A stretch of DNA of 64,000 nt from Fusobacterium mortiferum ATCC 9817 (GTDB lineage: Bacteria; Fusobacteriota; Fusobacteriia; Fusobacteriales; Fusobacteriaceae): NCBI RefSeq assembly GCF_000158195.2, contig NZ_GL987988.1:780215-844214 (forward strand), in the 5' to 3' direction. Numbering within the stretch: position 1 is the stretch's first letter; every line of letters starts with the position of its first letter. Position numbers and translations under genes: made by a program. This document shows positions 49,811-59,486 of the stretch, piece after piece. Below the pieces are notes generated by a model. That model ran no database searches, had not been told where the DNA came from, and saw nothing but the letters and a program-made list of their open reading frames with translations.

Positions 49811-51882
49811 TGAAAACTATAAATCTCTTTGGTTTGAAACTTCAGTTTGAAATAAAGAGAAATAAATATAGTGATGAAAATATCTATTCTAGTGATTATT
49901 CTTTAAGAGAAAAGTTGATATATATTATTTTAATAATGTTCATAGTAGCTTTTTCATCAAAGATATCTCTTATCTCCAATCAAAATAACTACAAGGTAGG
50001 AGATATAGTACGAAGTGATATATATGCTCCTAATACAATTATTTTTAAAGATCAGAGTGCAAAAGAAAAAATAATTGAAGAGATGATAAGGGAATCAGGG
50101 AAAGAGTATATATATTCAGCTGATGCTGAAAAAGTTTATTTAGAGTACTATGATGAATTTTTTAATAGTATCTATGCAAGTAAAAATAATCATATAGAGG
50201 ATTTAGAATACAATACAATAGAGAGAAATACCAATAAAAAAATTCCAAATACAATTATTCAAGAGTTATTAGCTTTAAAAACTTCTCAACTGAAAAATTT
50301 ACAAGGAAGAGTGAGGGAGTTTTTAGTAGAGGCTTATAATGAGGGAATAATAAAGGAAAAAAATGGTGTTTTTTATAAAGAAAAAAGTCAGAAACAGTAT
50401 AATAAGTTAAGTACTTTAGAAAAAGAAATAGCAGATATATTTACCTCTCCAAACTATGTTTATGATGAGTTAAAGACTAAAAAAAATATTCAAGAAAAAG
50501 TTTCTCAAATAAAAGACCAGTATATAGAGATAAAGGCTGGTACATTGATAGGAAAAACAGGAGAGATTTTAAATGAGAGAAGAATAAAAATTTTAGAGGC
50601 TTGTGGAGTTTTTTCTTATAAGAAAAGTTTTGCTTTAATTTTTGCAAATGTAATATATTTAGGAATTGTTTCATCACTTTTCTATATATTGTTCTTTAAT
50701 AATTATAGGAAAAAAATTCTAAATAAAAATTATTATAGGTCATCGCTTTTAATAGTTGCTGGGACTTTGCTTGCTTTTAGAGTTTTCAACAATGATTTGA
50801 TGTATTTGATACCAGCTGATACAGCTTTTTTCCTATTGATACTATTAGTAGGGAAAAATTATGCCACATCACTGTTTTCATTTATGTTATTTTTCTTGAT
50901 GCCAATACTGAATTATGACTTGAAGTTTTTTACAATGTATTTTATAGCTATTGCTTTTGCAGCTCAAATAGTTTCTAAGATAACTACTCGTTCTGGAATA
51001 ATTGCTGCAGGAGTACAGCTTTCAGTATTGAAAGTTGTAATTTATCTACTATTTTCATATTTTTCTGAGATAGGAAGTTTTACAACAGCAATAACTTCAG
51101 GAGCAATACTGCTATCTGGACTTATTTCAGGAATGTTGACAATAGCATTTTTACCATACTTTGAAAAAACATTTAATATATTAACAATATTTAAATTATT
51201 AGAGCTAGGAGATTTATCTCATCCTTTGCTTAAGAAAATTTCAGTAGAAGCACCTGGAACTTTCCAACACTCTGTAATGGTAGCAACTCTTTCAGAAAAT
51301 GCAGCTACTTCTATAGGGGCTAATGCTGTATTTTGTAGGGTAGCTTCATACTATCATGACCTTGGAAAAACAAAACGTCCTAAATTTTATGTAGAAAATC
51401 AGCAAAATGGAGAGAATCCTCATAATAAAATATCTCCTTTTATGAGTACCTTGATAATCACATCTCATACAAAAGATGGAGCTGAGATGGCAAAAGAGTA
51501 TCAGATACCTAAAGAGATAAGAGATATTATGTATGAGCACCAAGGAACAACATTTTTAGCTTATTTCTATAATGCTGCTAAGAAAATAGACCCAAATGTT
51601 GAAAAAGAAGAGTTTAGATATAGTGGACCAAAACCTAAAACAAAGGAATCAGCTATTATTATGTTAGCAGATTCAATAGAGGCAGCTATAAGGTCATTAG
51701 ATGAAAAATCTCCAATGGCTATGGAAAATATGATAAGAAAGATAATTAATGGAAAAATAGAAGATAATCAACTATCAGAAGCTGACCTAACTTTTAAAGA
51801 GATAGAGATTATAATAAAAACTTTTGTAAAAACTTTGGTAAGTATTCATCATGTAAGAATAAAATACCCAGGACAAAAATAA
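49810..51882 (+). CDS. pgpH: PgpH-type membrane HD phosphohydrolase
   Basis: A 690-residue protein: one N-terminal helix, an extracytoplasmic 7TMR-HDED domain of about 230 residues, about seven membrane helices (residues 270-450), and a cytosolic HD domain with H in GTFQHSVMVAT, YYHDLGKTKRP, and ENPHNKISP. PgpH-class enzymes hydrolyse cyclic di-AMP to pApA. The ATG overlaps the dinG stop with GGAGG inside the dinG end. The pgpH-ybeY-dgkA order matches a common Firmicutes arrangement. Confidence 0.92.
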   Translation: MKTINLFGLKLQFEIKRNKYSDENIYSSDYSLREKLIYIILIMFIVAFSSKISLISNQNNYKVGDIVRSDIYAPNTIIFKDQSAKEKIIEEMIRESGKEYIYSADAEKVYLEYYDEFFNSIYASKNNHIEDLEYNTIERNTNKKIPNTIIQELLALKTSQLKNLQGRVREFLVEAYNEGIIKEKNGVFYKEKSQKQYNKLSTLEKEIADIFTSPNYVYDELKTKKNIQEKVSQIKDQYIEIKAGTLIGKTGEILNERRIKILEACGVFSYKKSFALIFANVIYLGIVSSLFYILFFNNYRKKILNKNYYRSSLLIVAGTLLAFRVFNNDLMYLIPADTAFFLLILLVGKNYATSLFSFMLFFLMPILNYDLKFFTMYFIAIAFAAQIVSKITTRSGIIAAGVQLSVLKVVIYLLFSYFSEIGSFTTAITSGAILLSGLISGMLTIAFLPYFEKTFNILTIFKLLELGDLSHPLLKKISVEAPGTFQHSVMVATLSENAATSIGANAVFCRVASYYHDLGKTKRPKFYVENQQNGENPHNKISPFMSTLIITSHTKDGAEMAKEYQIPKEIRDIMYEHQGTTFLAYFYNAAKKIDPNVEKEEFRYSGPKPKTKESAIIMLADSIEAAIRSLDEKSPMAMENMIRKIINGKIEDNQLSEADLTFKEIEIIIKTFVKTLVSIHHVRIKYPGQK

Positions 51883-51892
51883 GAAGGAGGAT

Positions 51893-51916
51893 ATGCAGCA
51901 AAAAGTTGTTGTATAA
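51893..51916 (+). CDS. Seven-codon ORF with strong ribosome site before ybeY
   Basis: AAGGAGG is followed 3 nt later by ATG and codons for MQQKVVV then TAA, ending 6 nt before the ybeY ATG. The reading frame is too short to be judged by content. It may be a leader peptide, a ribosome loading site for ybeY or a chance ATG. Confidence 0.3.
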   Translation: MQQKVVV

Positions 51917-51922
51917 AGGAAA

Positions 51923-52390
51923 ATGGATTTAGTATTAGAGATGTCATTAGAAATAGAAGGATTTGATGATTTAGTTAATGAAGAAGAGATAAGGGAGTAT
52001 GTACAAAAAGTATTAGAGAAAGAGTATGAGAGTGAAGCTCCTGTATATATGTCTTTACTATTTACAGGAAATGATGAGATACAAGTGATAAATAGAGAGT
52101 ATAGAGATAAGGATCAACCTACTGATGTAATATCATTTGCTTATCATGAAACGGAGGATTTTGATATAGGACCATATGATACACTTGGAGATATAGTAAT
52201 CTCTTTAGAAAGAGTAGTAGAGCAAGCAAAAGAGTACAATCACTCTGACAAGAGAGAACTATTTTATGTATTAACCCATGGAATTTTACATCTATTAGGA
52301 TATGATCACATAGAAGAGGAAGATAAAAAAGAGATGCGTGCTAAGGAAGAGGAGATATTAGGAAGTTTTGGTTACACTAGAGAGATGTGA
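51923..52390 (+). CDS. ybeY: Endoribonuclease YbeY
   Basis: A 155-residue metalloprotein with the zinc motif HGILHLLGYDH and the preceding conserved blocks NREYRDKDQPTDVISFAY and LGDIVIS. YbeY acts in 16S rRNA 3'-end maturation and ribosome quality control. It lies 40 nt after pgpH; its stop overlaps the GTG of the next gene by 4 nt (GTGA). Confidence 0.95.
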   Translation: MDLVLEMSLEIEGFDDLVNEEEIREYVQKVLEKEYESEAPVYMSLLFTGNDEIQVINREYRDKDQPTDVISFAYHETEDFDIGPYDTLGDIVISLERVVEQAKEYNHSDKRELFYVLTHGILHLLGYDHIEEEDKKEMRAKEEEILGSFGYTREM

Positions 52391-53115
52391 TAGTTGTGAA
52401 AGAGAGAAATAAATGGAAAAATATTGGAGTTACAGAAAAATTTAATGTAGCTTTTGAAGGAATATTTGAAACTATTCGTACAGAGAAGCATATGAAATTT
52501 CATTGTTTTTGTACAATAGTAATATTTATTTTATCACTATTTTTAGATATTGGAAAATATGAAGCTTTAGCTGTAATTGTAAGTGTATCTCTTATATGGG
52601 TAGCTGAGCTTTTCAATACAGCTATTGAAAGTTGTGTGGATATGGTTACAGAAAAATATCATCCTTTGGCAAAAAGAGCTAAAGATATAGCAGCAGGAGC
52701 AGTTTTGATAACTGCTCTCAACGCTCTTTTTGTAGGATATATAGTTTTTGAGAAGAAGATAATTTTAAATATGAGAGATATTTTTTCCGTTTTAAAAACT
52801 TCATATCAACATACAGTACTTTCAATTTTTATTTTAATTTTGATAACGGTTATTTGTATAAAAGCTATAACAGGAAAAGGGACAGCTTTAAGAGGTGGAT
52901 TTCCAAGTGGACATAGTGCTCTAGCAACTTCTATCTTAACTTTAATTACCTCTTTAACTGATAACCCTAAAATATTTTTTTTAACACTTATTTTAACAAT
53001 ACTTGTTATTCATTCTAGAATTGAAGGGAAGATACATACATTTTTTGAAACTATGGTAGGGGCTTTTTTAGGTTGGGCAATAACTTATTTGATATTAGTT
53101 TTAGTGGAGTTGTAA
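52387..53115 (+). CDS. DgkA-PAP2 fusion: lipid kinase plus phosphatase
   Basis: A 242-residue membrane protein. Residues 1-130 form a DgkA-type undecaprenol/diacylglycerol kinase (NVAFEGIFETIRTEKHMKFH, VWVAELFNTAIESCVDMVTEKYHPLAKRAKDIAAGAVL type motif). Residues 140-242 form a short PAP2 domain with PSGHS and SRIEGKIHTFFET. One part would phosphorylate a lipid carrier while the other dephosphorylates one, both within undecaprenyl recycling. Start is GTG 52387 (overlapping ybeY) or GTG 52396; the ribosome site is weak, so coupling is likely. Confidence 0.9.
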   Translation: MIVVKERNKWKNIGVTEKFNVAFEGIFETIRTEKHMKFHCFCTIVIFILSLFLDIGKYEALAVIVSVSLIWVAELFNTAIESCVDMVTEKYHPLAKRAKDIAAGAVLITALNALFVGYIVFEKKIILNMRDIFSVLKTSYQHTVLSIFILILITVICIKAITGKGTALRGGFPSGHSALATSILTLITSLTDNPKIFFLTLILTILVIHSRIEGKIHTFFETMVGAFLGWAITYLILVLVEL

Positions 53116-53130
53116 TGGAGGATAGAAAAG

Positions 53131-54654
53131 ATGATTACAGTGAGAGAATATATACTTTTAAGTGTTTTATCCTATTGTAACTTTAGTGAAAACGAGTGTA
53201 AAAAGACGCTTAAAGAGATATTTGAAGCTACTAAAAATACCCATATTATAACAGGAACCTTTGATGTTTTATTGCCTCAAAATAGGAAGTTATTTTTAGA
53301 TTATTTTGGAGATGTATTGGGAGAATGGAAAATATATCATATAGATAATAGAACAGCTCATATACTAGGAAAAAATGCATCAGGATTTTATTCTGTTGTA
53401 TTTGAAAAAAATGGGGAGTTTGTAATAGCATATAGAGGAAGTGAAAAATTTCCACTGGAAGATGCATACAAAGATTTTATAGAAACAGATTTGGCTATTG
53501 GTTTAGGAAAGATACCACTTCAATTTTATGAAGGAGTAGAGGTATATTATAATTTAGTAAATAAGCATAAAATCTTGCCTAAAAATATAAGTTTAACAGG
53601 GCACTCTTTAGGTGGAGGAATAGCACAATATGTTGCTCTATCTGTGGATAAAAATTCTCAAACTATTCCTTATACTTATACTTGGAATGCAGTTGGAATA
53701 AATAGAGATGGAATAGTGTCAGTATTAGACTATATTGATTTAGAAAAAATATTAAAAGAGCAAACTGATTTAACAGTAGAAGAGAGAAATATATTTTTAC
53801 CATTTAAACAACCATATTTAGAATTTTTATCTAAAGAATTAAAAAAAATAAAAGCTATAAAAGATACAAGAACAACTTTAGTAGATAAATATGATACTGT
53901 CTTTTTTGATATAGATGAAAGTTTTATTAAACAGTTATTAAAGACAACAAATTTAGAAAAATGTATGATGAAATTACCTTTACCTAGAAGAAAAAGTTTA
54001 ATACTTAAACAACATTTCTTCGATAAAATATTTCAACTGACTAATATGGGAGAACTTTTAGAAAAGGCACAAGGATTTATAGAGAGAGTTAGGAATAATA
54101 AGGTGTATGAAGAATACATTTTTAACTTTGGTCACTCTCAAGATCTGACTTTTTCATTATTTAAACATTTAGGAGCTTCATATTTGGTAGATGAAAATTT
54201 TTCAAAACGTAACAGTGTAAAAAGCTCTTTTTTTAATAATTTTAAGATTTTTACTAAATCTATTCAAGATCATCATTTTGAAGATGTTTTTCTGCCATTT
54301 ATAGTAACTTATGGAGAGAATAAGGGAAATTTTGCTATGGATCTAAGTCTAGATTTTATGGCAAGCTCTTTAAGGAAGCTTTTTACTATGGAGTATTGTT
54401 TAGAGAAAAGATTATTAGCAAATTATTACTCATTAGTAACCATTGATGAAACTAATTTTGAAGAGATAAAAAAAGATATAATCAGTGGCTTGAGTAGCAG
54501 TGGTGTAAATATGTTGTATAGAAAACAGATGATAAATCAAATAAGAGAGATGGAAAAAATAGAGTTTAATATTTTATGGGAAAAAGTAAAGAAGAAATTG
54601 CCAAGTCCTTATAAAAATTTAGATATTTTTGATATTTTTATATTTTCTGAATAG
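53131..54654 (+). CDS. Lipase-like protein, class 3/Mbeg1-like
   Basis: A 507-residue protein without signal peptide. Residues about 80-210 have the alpha/beta-hydrolase lipase core FVIAYRGSEKFPLEDAYKDFIETDL and the nucleophile elbow LTGHSLGGGIAQYVAL with an intact Ser. Mbeg1-like (DUF2974) proteins share this layout. The C-terminal 300 residues are not recognised. It may hydrolyse lipids at the inner face of the membrane, or be an effector; neither is shown. It lies 15 nt after the DgkA-PAP2 gene. Confidence 0.8.
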   Translation: MITVREYILLSVLSYCNFSENECKKTLKEIFEATKNTHIITGTFDVLLPQNRKLFLDYFGDVLGEWKIYHIDNRTAHILGKNASGFYSVVFEKNGEFVIAYRGSEKFPLEDAYKDFIETDLAIGLGKIPLQFYEGVEVYYNLVNKHKILPKNISLTGHSLGGGIAQYVALSVDKNSQTIPYTYTWNAVGINRDGIVSVLDYIDLEKILKEQTDLTVEERNIFLPFKQPYLEFLSKELKKIKAIKDTRTTLVDKYDTVFFDIDESFIKQLLKTTNLEKCMMKLPLPRRKSLILKQHFFDKIFQLTNMGELLEKAQGFIERVRNNKVYEEYIFNFGHSQDLTFSLFKHLGASYLVDENFSKRNSVKSSFFNNFKIFTKSIQDHHFEDVFLPFIVTYGENKGNFAMDLSLDFMASSLRKLFTMEYCLEKRLLANYYSLVTIDETNFEEIKKDIISGLSSSGVNMLYRKQMINQIREMEKIEFNILWEKVKKKLPSPYKNLDIFDIFIFSE

Positions 54655-54686
54655 AATAGATATAAGATTAGGGGAGGAAATAAAAA

Positions 54687-56165
54687 GTGAAATACCTATT
54701 AGGAATACTTTTGTTAATTTTTACAGCTTGTGGTGGAGATAGGAATATAGAGACAAAAAAAGATGAAGTTTTAAAGGTAGCTTTAGCTAATAAACCACGT
54801 TCTTTTGATCCACAGAAAAATACTGATAGTTCAACTCTTGCAGTTACTAAGCAAATTTATAATAACCTATTTTCTCTTGGAGAAAATGGAGAAATTATAT
54901 TAGAGTTAGTGGAAAGTTATGAGATAGAGGAAGATAATTCTATAATTCTTCAGTTAAGAAAAGGTATCTTTTTTCACGATGGGAATGAATTAACATCTGA
55001 AGATGTGAAAAAAAGTTTGGAAAGAAATTTAGATATCCCAGTTTCTAGAATTTTAGTGGAATCAATAGAAAAAATTGAGGTATTAGATAAATATAGATTA
55101 AAAATTGTTCAAAAAAACTCTCCATCTATTTTGATTCATAATTTAGCACATTCATCAACTGCAATAGTAAAAGAGATTAAAACAGATAGTGATATAGATT
55201 TGATTGGAACAGGAGCATATAAAATAAAAGATTGGAGTTTAAGTGAAAGAATTAGTTTAGAAAGTTTTGATAAATACTATGAAAAAACTCCAAAGATTAA
55301 AGAGATAATATTTCAAACTATTCCAGAAAGTTCAAATAGATTAATTGCTCTTGAAACAAAAGAGATAGATATAGCTTACGATATTTCAGCAAATGATATA
55401 AAAGGAATAGAAAAAAATCCTAATTTAAAGGTAATAAATAGTATATCACTAGGAAGTGATTTTTTAACTATCAATACTAGAAAAATTAAAGATAAAAAAA
55501 TAAGACAAGCTATAGAATATGCTATTGATAAAAATTCTATAATAAAAACTGTATATGAAGGTTTTGGAGAGATTCCCAATTCTATATTGACTCCTAGTGT
55601 TTTTGGATATGATAGAGATGGAGAGAAGAGAGAGTATAATCCTCAAAAAGCAAAAGAGTTATTAAAAGAAGCAGGAGTAAAAAATTTATCATTAAAACTT
55701 TGGATATATGATGAACCATCAAGACAACAAATGGCTCAGATAATACAAGCTAATTTAAAAGAAATAGGAATAGATGTAGAGATAATAGTGGCTGAGGTAT
55801 CTACATTTTTACAATATACAGGTATGGGGGAGCACGATATTTTGATAGGACTTTGGTATGTGAGTACAGGGGATGCAGATTATGGATACTATCCTTTACT
55901 TCACTCTAAGTCTGTAGGTCCAGTGGGAAATAGAAGTTTTTATGAAAATTCTCAAGTTGATAATTTATTAGACAGAGCTAGAGAAATTTCAGACTTGAAA
56001 GAAAGAGAAAAATACTACCAAGATGTTCAAAAAATTATCTATGATGAAGTTCCTCTTTTACCTATTGCATATAAAAATTATACCATAGGCTTACAAAGAA
56101 ATATTGAAGGATTTGTATTTAAACCGAATGGAAATCATATACTTTCAAAAATAGAAAGAAAATAA
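54687..56165 (+). CDS. Peptide/nickel ABC transporter substrate-binding lipoprotein
   Basis: A 492-residue extracytoplasmic solute-binding protein (SBP_bac_5). Lipoprotein signal peptide KYLLGILLLIFTACGG with the lipidated Cys, then LKVALANKPRSFDPQKNTDSSTLAVTKQIYNNLF, IILQLRKGIFFHDGNELTSEDVKKSLER and LPIAYKN. It binds oligopeptides or related solutes, but no permease or ATPase genes are adjacent, so it must use distant partners. Start is GTG 54687 behind GGGGAGG. Last gene before a strong terminator. Confidence 0.92.
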   Translation: MKYLLGILLLIFTACGGDRNIETKKDEVLKVALANKPRSFDPQKNTDSSTLAVTKQIYNNLFSLGENGEIILELVESYEIEEDNSIILQLRKGIFFHDGNELTSEDVKKSLERNLDIPVSRILVESIEKIEVLDKYRLKIVQKNSPSILIHNLAHSSTAIVKEIKTDSDIDLIGTGAYKIKDWSLSERISLESFDKYYEKTPKIKEIIFQTIPESSNRLIALETKEIDIAYDISANDIKGIEKNPNLKVINSISLGSDFLTINTRKIKDKKIRQAIEYAIDKNSIIKTVYEGFGEIPNSILTPSVFGYDRDGEKREYNPQKAKELLKEAGVKNLSLKLWIYDEPSRQQMAQIIQANLKEIGIDVEIIVAEVSTFLQYTGMGEHDILIGLWYVSTGDADYGYYPLLHSKSVGPVGNRSFYENSQVDNLLDRAREISDLKEREKYYQDVQKIIYDEVPLLPIAYKNYTIGLQRNIEGFVFKPNGNHILSKIERK

Positions 56166-56175
56166 TTTATTTAAT

Positions 56176-56223
56176 AAAAAGCTTTTTCTTGAGCAAAAAA
56201 TAAACTCAAAGAAAAAGCTTTTT
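56176..56223 (+). terminator. Terminator at end of the helicase-lipoprotein operon
   Basis: An 18-bp stem beginning AAAAAGCTTTTTCTTGAG, with a single-base bulge and an 11-nt loop, just past the lipoprotein gene. Confidence 0.85.
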
Positions 56224-56406
56224 GTTATATTACAAAATAAAAAAATAAGATAATAATTTGTATTGTTTATTTTGTAATTATTCGGATATAATTCAATATT
56301 TACAAATTTTAAAAATATAAAAATAGAGTATGAAAAAATGTTAAGTTTAAAAAATTACCATTTTTTTATGAAAAACAGTCCATAAATAAAAAAATAAAAT
56401 AATATA
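56224..56406. other. Intergenic region with long inverted repeat upstream of thl
   Basis: AT-rich spacer containing a 13-bp perfect inverted repeat ATTACAAAATAAA (56229-56241) and TTTATTTTGTAAT (56266-56278). There is no T-run next to it, so it may be an operator or a cruciform rather than a terminator. No ORF is seen. Confidence 0.45.
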
Positions 56407-56435
56407 TTGCAATTAAAATCACAATATGATAATAT
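56407..56435 (+). promoter_or_regulatory. thl promoter
   Basis: Plus strand TTGCAA-N17-TAATAT. A short AAGGT/ACCTT hairpin lies in the 70-nt leader. Confidence 0.8.
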
Positions 56436-56509
56436 CTAATTATAAGTGAATTTAATAAAGGTTGTTAGGGGACCTTAAATTTAAATTAAATTGAATGGAG
56501 GATAAGGTT

Positions 56510-57694
56510 ATGGCAAAAAAAGTAGTTTTAGCAGGTGCATGTCGTACAGCAATAGGTTCAATGGGAGGAGCTTTAAGTAACGTTCCAGCAGCAGAGTTAG
56601 GAGCAGTAGTTATTAAAGAAGCTTTAAATAGAGCAGGAATCCCAGCTGAAAAAGTTGACCAAGTACTATTTGGATGTGTAATACAAGCAGGATTAGGACA
56701 AAACGTTGCCCGTCAAGCTTCATTAAAAGCAGGATTATCAATCAAAACTCCAGCAGTTACTCTAAACGTAGTTTGTGGTTCAGGATTACATACAGTAAAT
56801 ATGGCTGCTGCAATGATTCAATCAGGACAAGCTGATATCGTAGTAGCAGGAGGAACTGAAAATATGTCTTCAGCTCCATATTTATTAAGAAAAGGACGTT
56901 ATGGATATCGTTTAGGAAATGCAGAATTAGTAGACGCTATGGTAAATGATGCTCTATGGGATGCATTTAACAACTACCACATGGGAATTACAGCTGAAAA
57001 TATTTGTGATCAATGGGGATTAACTCGTGAAGAGTTAGATAAATTTGCTGCTGATAGCCAACAAAAAGCAGTAAAAGCTCAAGAAGAAGGAAAATTCAAA
57101 GATGAAATTGTTCCAGTAGTAATCAAAGGTAAAAAAGGAGATATCATTGTAGATACAGATGAAGGACCTAGACCAGGAACTACTGCTGAAGGAATTGGAA
57201 AATTAAAACCAGCATTCAAAAAAGATGGAATGGTAACAGCAGGAAATGCTTCAAGTATCAACGATGGAGCTGCTGCAATCATAGTTATGTCTGAAGAAAA
57301 AGCTAAAGAATTAGGAGTAAAACCAATGGCTACTTGGGTAGATGGAGCATTAGGAGGAGTAGAACCATCTATCATGGGAATTGGACCAGTAGAATCAACA
57401 AGAAGAGTTCTTGAAAGAACAGGAATGGAAATAAAAGATTTTGATTTAATAGAAGCAAATGAAGCTTTTGCTGCTCAATCAATTGCAGTAGGAAGAGACT
57501 TAGGATTTGATTTAACAAAACTAAATGTAAATGGAGGAGCTATTGCTCTTGGACACCCAGTAGGAGCATCAGGATGCCGTATTCTAGTAACTCTATTACA
57601 TGAAATGCAAAAACGTAATGCAAAAACTGGATTAGCAACTCTTTGTATCGGTGGTGGAATGGGATGTTCTGCTATCGTTAAGAGAGAAGACTAA
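56510..57694 (+). CDS. thlA: Acetyl-CoA acetyltransferase (thiolase)
   Basis: About 394 residues with thiolase residues: nucleophile Cys in [12 protein letters not shown], His in [17 protein letters not shown], and the second Cys in [12 protein letters not shown]. It condenses two acetyl-CoA into acetoacetyl-CoA, the first step of butyrate formation. AUG 56510 follows TGGAGG. Together with crt and hbd it covers the route to crotonyl-CoA. Codon usage (more C-ending codons) and the near-consensus promoter suggest strong expression. Confidence 0.95.
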   Translation: MAKKVVLAGACRTAIGSMGGALSNVPAAELGAVVIKEALNRAGIPAEKVDQVLFGCVIQAGLGQNVARQASLKAGLSIKTPAVTLNVVCGSGLHTVNMAAAMIQSGQADIVVAGGTENMSSAPYLLRKGRYGYRLGNAELVDAMVNDALWDAFNNYHMGITAENICDQWGLTREELDKFAADSQQKAVKAQEEGKFKDEIVPVVIKGKKGDIIVDTDEGPRPGTTAEGIGKLKPAFKKDGMVTAGNASSINDGAAAIIVMSEEKAKELGVKPMATWVDGALGGVEPSIMGIGPVESTRRVLERTGMEIKDFDLIEANEAFAAQSIAVGRDLGFDLTKLNVNGGAIALGHPVGASGCRILVTLLHEMQKRNAKTGLATLCIGGGMGCSAIVKRED

Positions 57695-57737
57695 TTATAT
57701 AATTTAATGTCAACTCACTTATCTTAATCTATATATT

Positions 57738-57764
57738 GTTAAGAGCAGAAAATCTGCTCTTAAC
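57738..57764 (+). other. Strong hairpin between thl and crt
   Basis: A perfect 12-bp stem GTTAAGAGCAGA / TCTGCTCTTAAC with an AAA loop, not followed by a T-run. It could be a partial terminator, an RNA-processing site or a 3'-end stabiliser giving thl more stable mRNA than crt-hbd. Confidence 0.7.
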
Positions 57765-57796
57765 TTATATAACTAATCTAATAAGGAGGGTTCATA

Positions 57797-58573
57797 ATGA
57801 ACTTTATTACATATGAGCAAGAAGGATTTGTAGGAGTAATAACTATAAATCGTCCAAAAGCTTTAAATGCTTTAAATAGTGAAGTACTAAAAGAGTTAAA
57901 TGCTACTTTAGATGCAGTAGATTTAGAAAATACAAGAGCTCTAGTTCTTACAGGAGCTGGAGAAAAATCATTTGTTGCTGGTGCTGACATAGCAGAGATG
58001 AGTACTCTTACAAAAGCTGAAGGAGAGGCTTTTGGAAAAATAGGAAACGATGTATTTAGAAAAATAGAAACTTTCCCTATTCCAGTAATAGCAGCTGTAA
58101 ATGGCTTTGCATTAGGTGGAGGTTGTGAAATAGCAATGAGCTGTGATATTAGACTTTGTTCTGATACAGCAATATTCGGACAACCAGAAGTAGGTTTAGG
58201 AATTACTCCAGGATTTGGAGGGACTCAAAGATTAGCTCGTTTAATTCCAGTTGGAAAAGTTAAAGAGATAATATATGGAGCTGTAAATATCAAAGCTGAT
58301 GAAGCATACAGATTAGGATTAGTTAATTCTGTATATCCATTAGAAGAGTTATTACCAGCAGCTAAAAAATTAGCAGCTAAAATAGCTAAAAATGCTCCAA
58401 TAGCAGTTAGAGCTTGTAAACAAGCTATAAATGAAGGTTTAGATTTAGATATGGATCAAGCTATTGTATTAGAGGAAAAACTTTTTGGAAGTTGTTTTGA
58501 AACTGAAGACCAAAGAGAAGGAATGCAAGCTTTCTTAGAAAAAAGAAAAGTTGAAGGATTCAAAAATAGATAA
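57797..58573 (+). CDS. crt: 3-hydroxybutyryl-CoA dehydratase (crotonase)
   Basis: A 258-residue enoyl-CoA hydratase family protein: FVAGADIAEMSTL (oxyanion hole), NGFALGGGCEIAMSCDIRL, FGQPEVGLGITPGFGGTQRL with both catalytic Glu regions. In this cluster it dehydrates 3-hydroxybutyryl-CoA to crotonyl-CoA. AAGGAGG precedes the ATG. Flanked by thl and hbd on the same strand, 102 nt after thl with a hairpin in between. Confidence 0.93.
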   Translation: MNFITYEQEGFVGVITINRPKALNALNSEVLKELNATLDAVDLENTRALVLTGAGEKSFVAGADIAEMSTLTKAEGEAFGKIGNDVFRKIETFPIPVIAAVNGFALGGGCEIAMSCDIRLCSDTAIFGQPEVGLGITPGFGGTQRLARLIPVGKVKEIIYGAVNIKADEAYRLGLVNSVYPLEELLPAAKKLAAKIAKNAPIAVRACKQAINEGLDLDMDQAIVLEEKLFGSCFETEDQREGMQAFLEKRKVEGFKNR

Positions 58574-58621
58574 AAATATTTCTTAAATTTACTATAAAGT
58601 ATAAAAATTAGGAGGCATAAC

Positions 58622-59461
58622 ATGAAAGTAGGAGTAATTGGTGCAGGAACTATGGGTTCTGGTATAGCACAAACATTTGCACAAACAGAAGGATACGAAG
58701 TATTACTTTGTGATATAAATGAGGAATTTGCAGCTAGAGGAAAAGCTAAAATAGCTAAAGGATTTGAAAAAATGGTAGCAAAAGGAAAAATGGATCAAGC
58801 TACTGTAGATGCTGTATTAGCAAAAATAACTACTGGAACAAAAGAAATTTGTGCAGACTGTGATTTAGTAATAGAAGCAGCTCTAGAAAATATGGAAGTT
58901 AAAAAACAAACTTTTAAAGAATTAGATGGAATTTGTAAACCAGAAGCAATATTTGCTACAAATACATCTTCTTTATCAATAACTGAAATAGGAGCTGGAT
59001 TAAATAGACCTGTAATAGGAATGCACTTCTTCAACCCAGTACCAGTTATGAAACTTGTAGAAGTAATAGCTGGATTAAATACTCCAGTTGAAATAGTAGA
59101 AACTATCAAAAAAATATCTGAAGAAATAGGAAAAGTACCTGTACAAGTAGAAGAAGCAGCAGGATTTGTTGTAAACAGAGTATTAATCCCTATGATAAAC
59201 GAAGCAGTTGGAATCTTAGCTGATGGAGTAGCTTCAGCAGAAGGAATAGACAATGCTATGAAACTTGGAGCTAACCATCCAATGGGACCATTAGCTTTAG
59301 GAGACTTAATAGGACTAGATGTATGTCTAGCTATTATGGAAGTTCTTTACAATGAATTTGGAGATTCTAAATATAGACCTCATCCATTATTAAGAAAAAT
59401 GGTTAGAGGAGGAAAACTTGGAAGAAAAACTGGAGAAGGATTCTTCAACTATAATAAATAG
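58622..59461 (+). CDS. hbd: 3-hydroxybutyryl-CoA dehydrogenase
   Basis: A 279-residue enzyme with the NAD-binding [14 protein letters not shown], catalytic [15 protein letters not shown] and [11 protein letters not shown], ending [13 protein letters not shown]. It reduces acetoacetyl-CoA to 3-hydroxybutyryl-CoA, the step between Thl and Crt. AGGAGG precedes the ATG. Butyryl-CoA dehydrogenase and Etf genes are not in the window. A strong terminator follows. Confidence 0.95.
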   Translation: MKVGVIGAGTMGSGIAQTFAQTEGYEVLLCDINEEFAARGKAKIAKGFEKMVAKGKMDQATVDAVLAKITTGTKEICADCDLVIEAALENMEVKKQTFKELDGICKPEAIFATNTSSLSITEIGAGLNRPVIGMHFFNPVPVMKLVEVIAGLNTPVEIVETIKKISEEIGKVPVQVEEAAGFVVNRVLIPMINEAVGILADGVASAEGIDNAMKLGANHPMGPLALGDLIGLDVCLAIMEVLYNEFGDSKYRPHPLLRKMVRGGKLGRKTGEGFFNYNK

Positions 59462-59486
59462 TATTTTTGACCATGACCATAATATG

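Noticed and set aside
56436-56509. Riboswitch in the thl leader
   Set aside because: Only a weak 5-bp hairpin (AAGGT/ACCTT) and no known aptamer sequence pattern could be recognised.
57079-57375. 98-residue ORF antisense to thiolase
   Set aside because: Ser/Pro/Ile-rich translation typical of the reverse strand of a conserved gene; the thiolase frame explains the region.
58795-59253. 152-residue ORF antisense to hbd
   Set aside because: Long only because the forward gene is codon-biased; no ribosome site or family resemblance.
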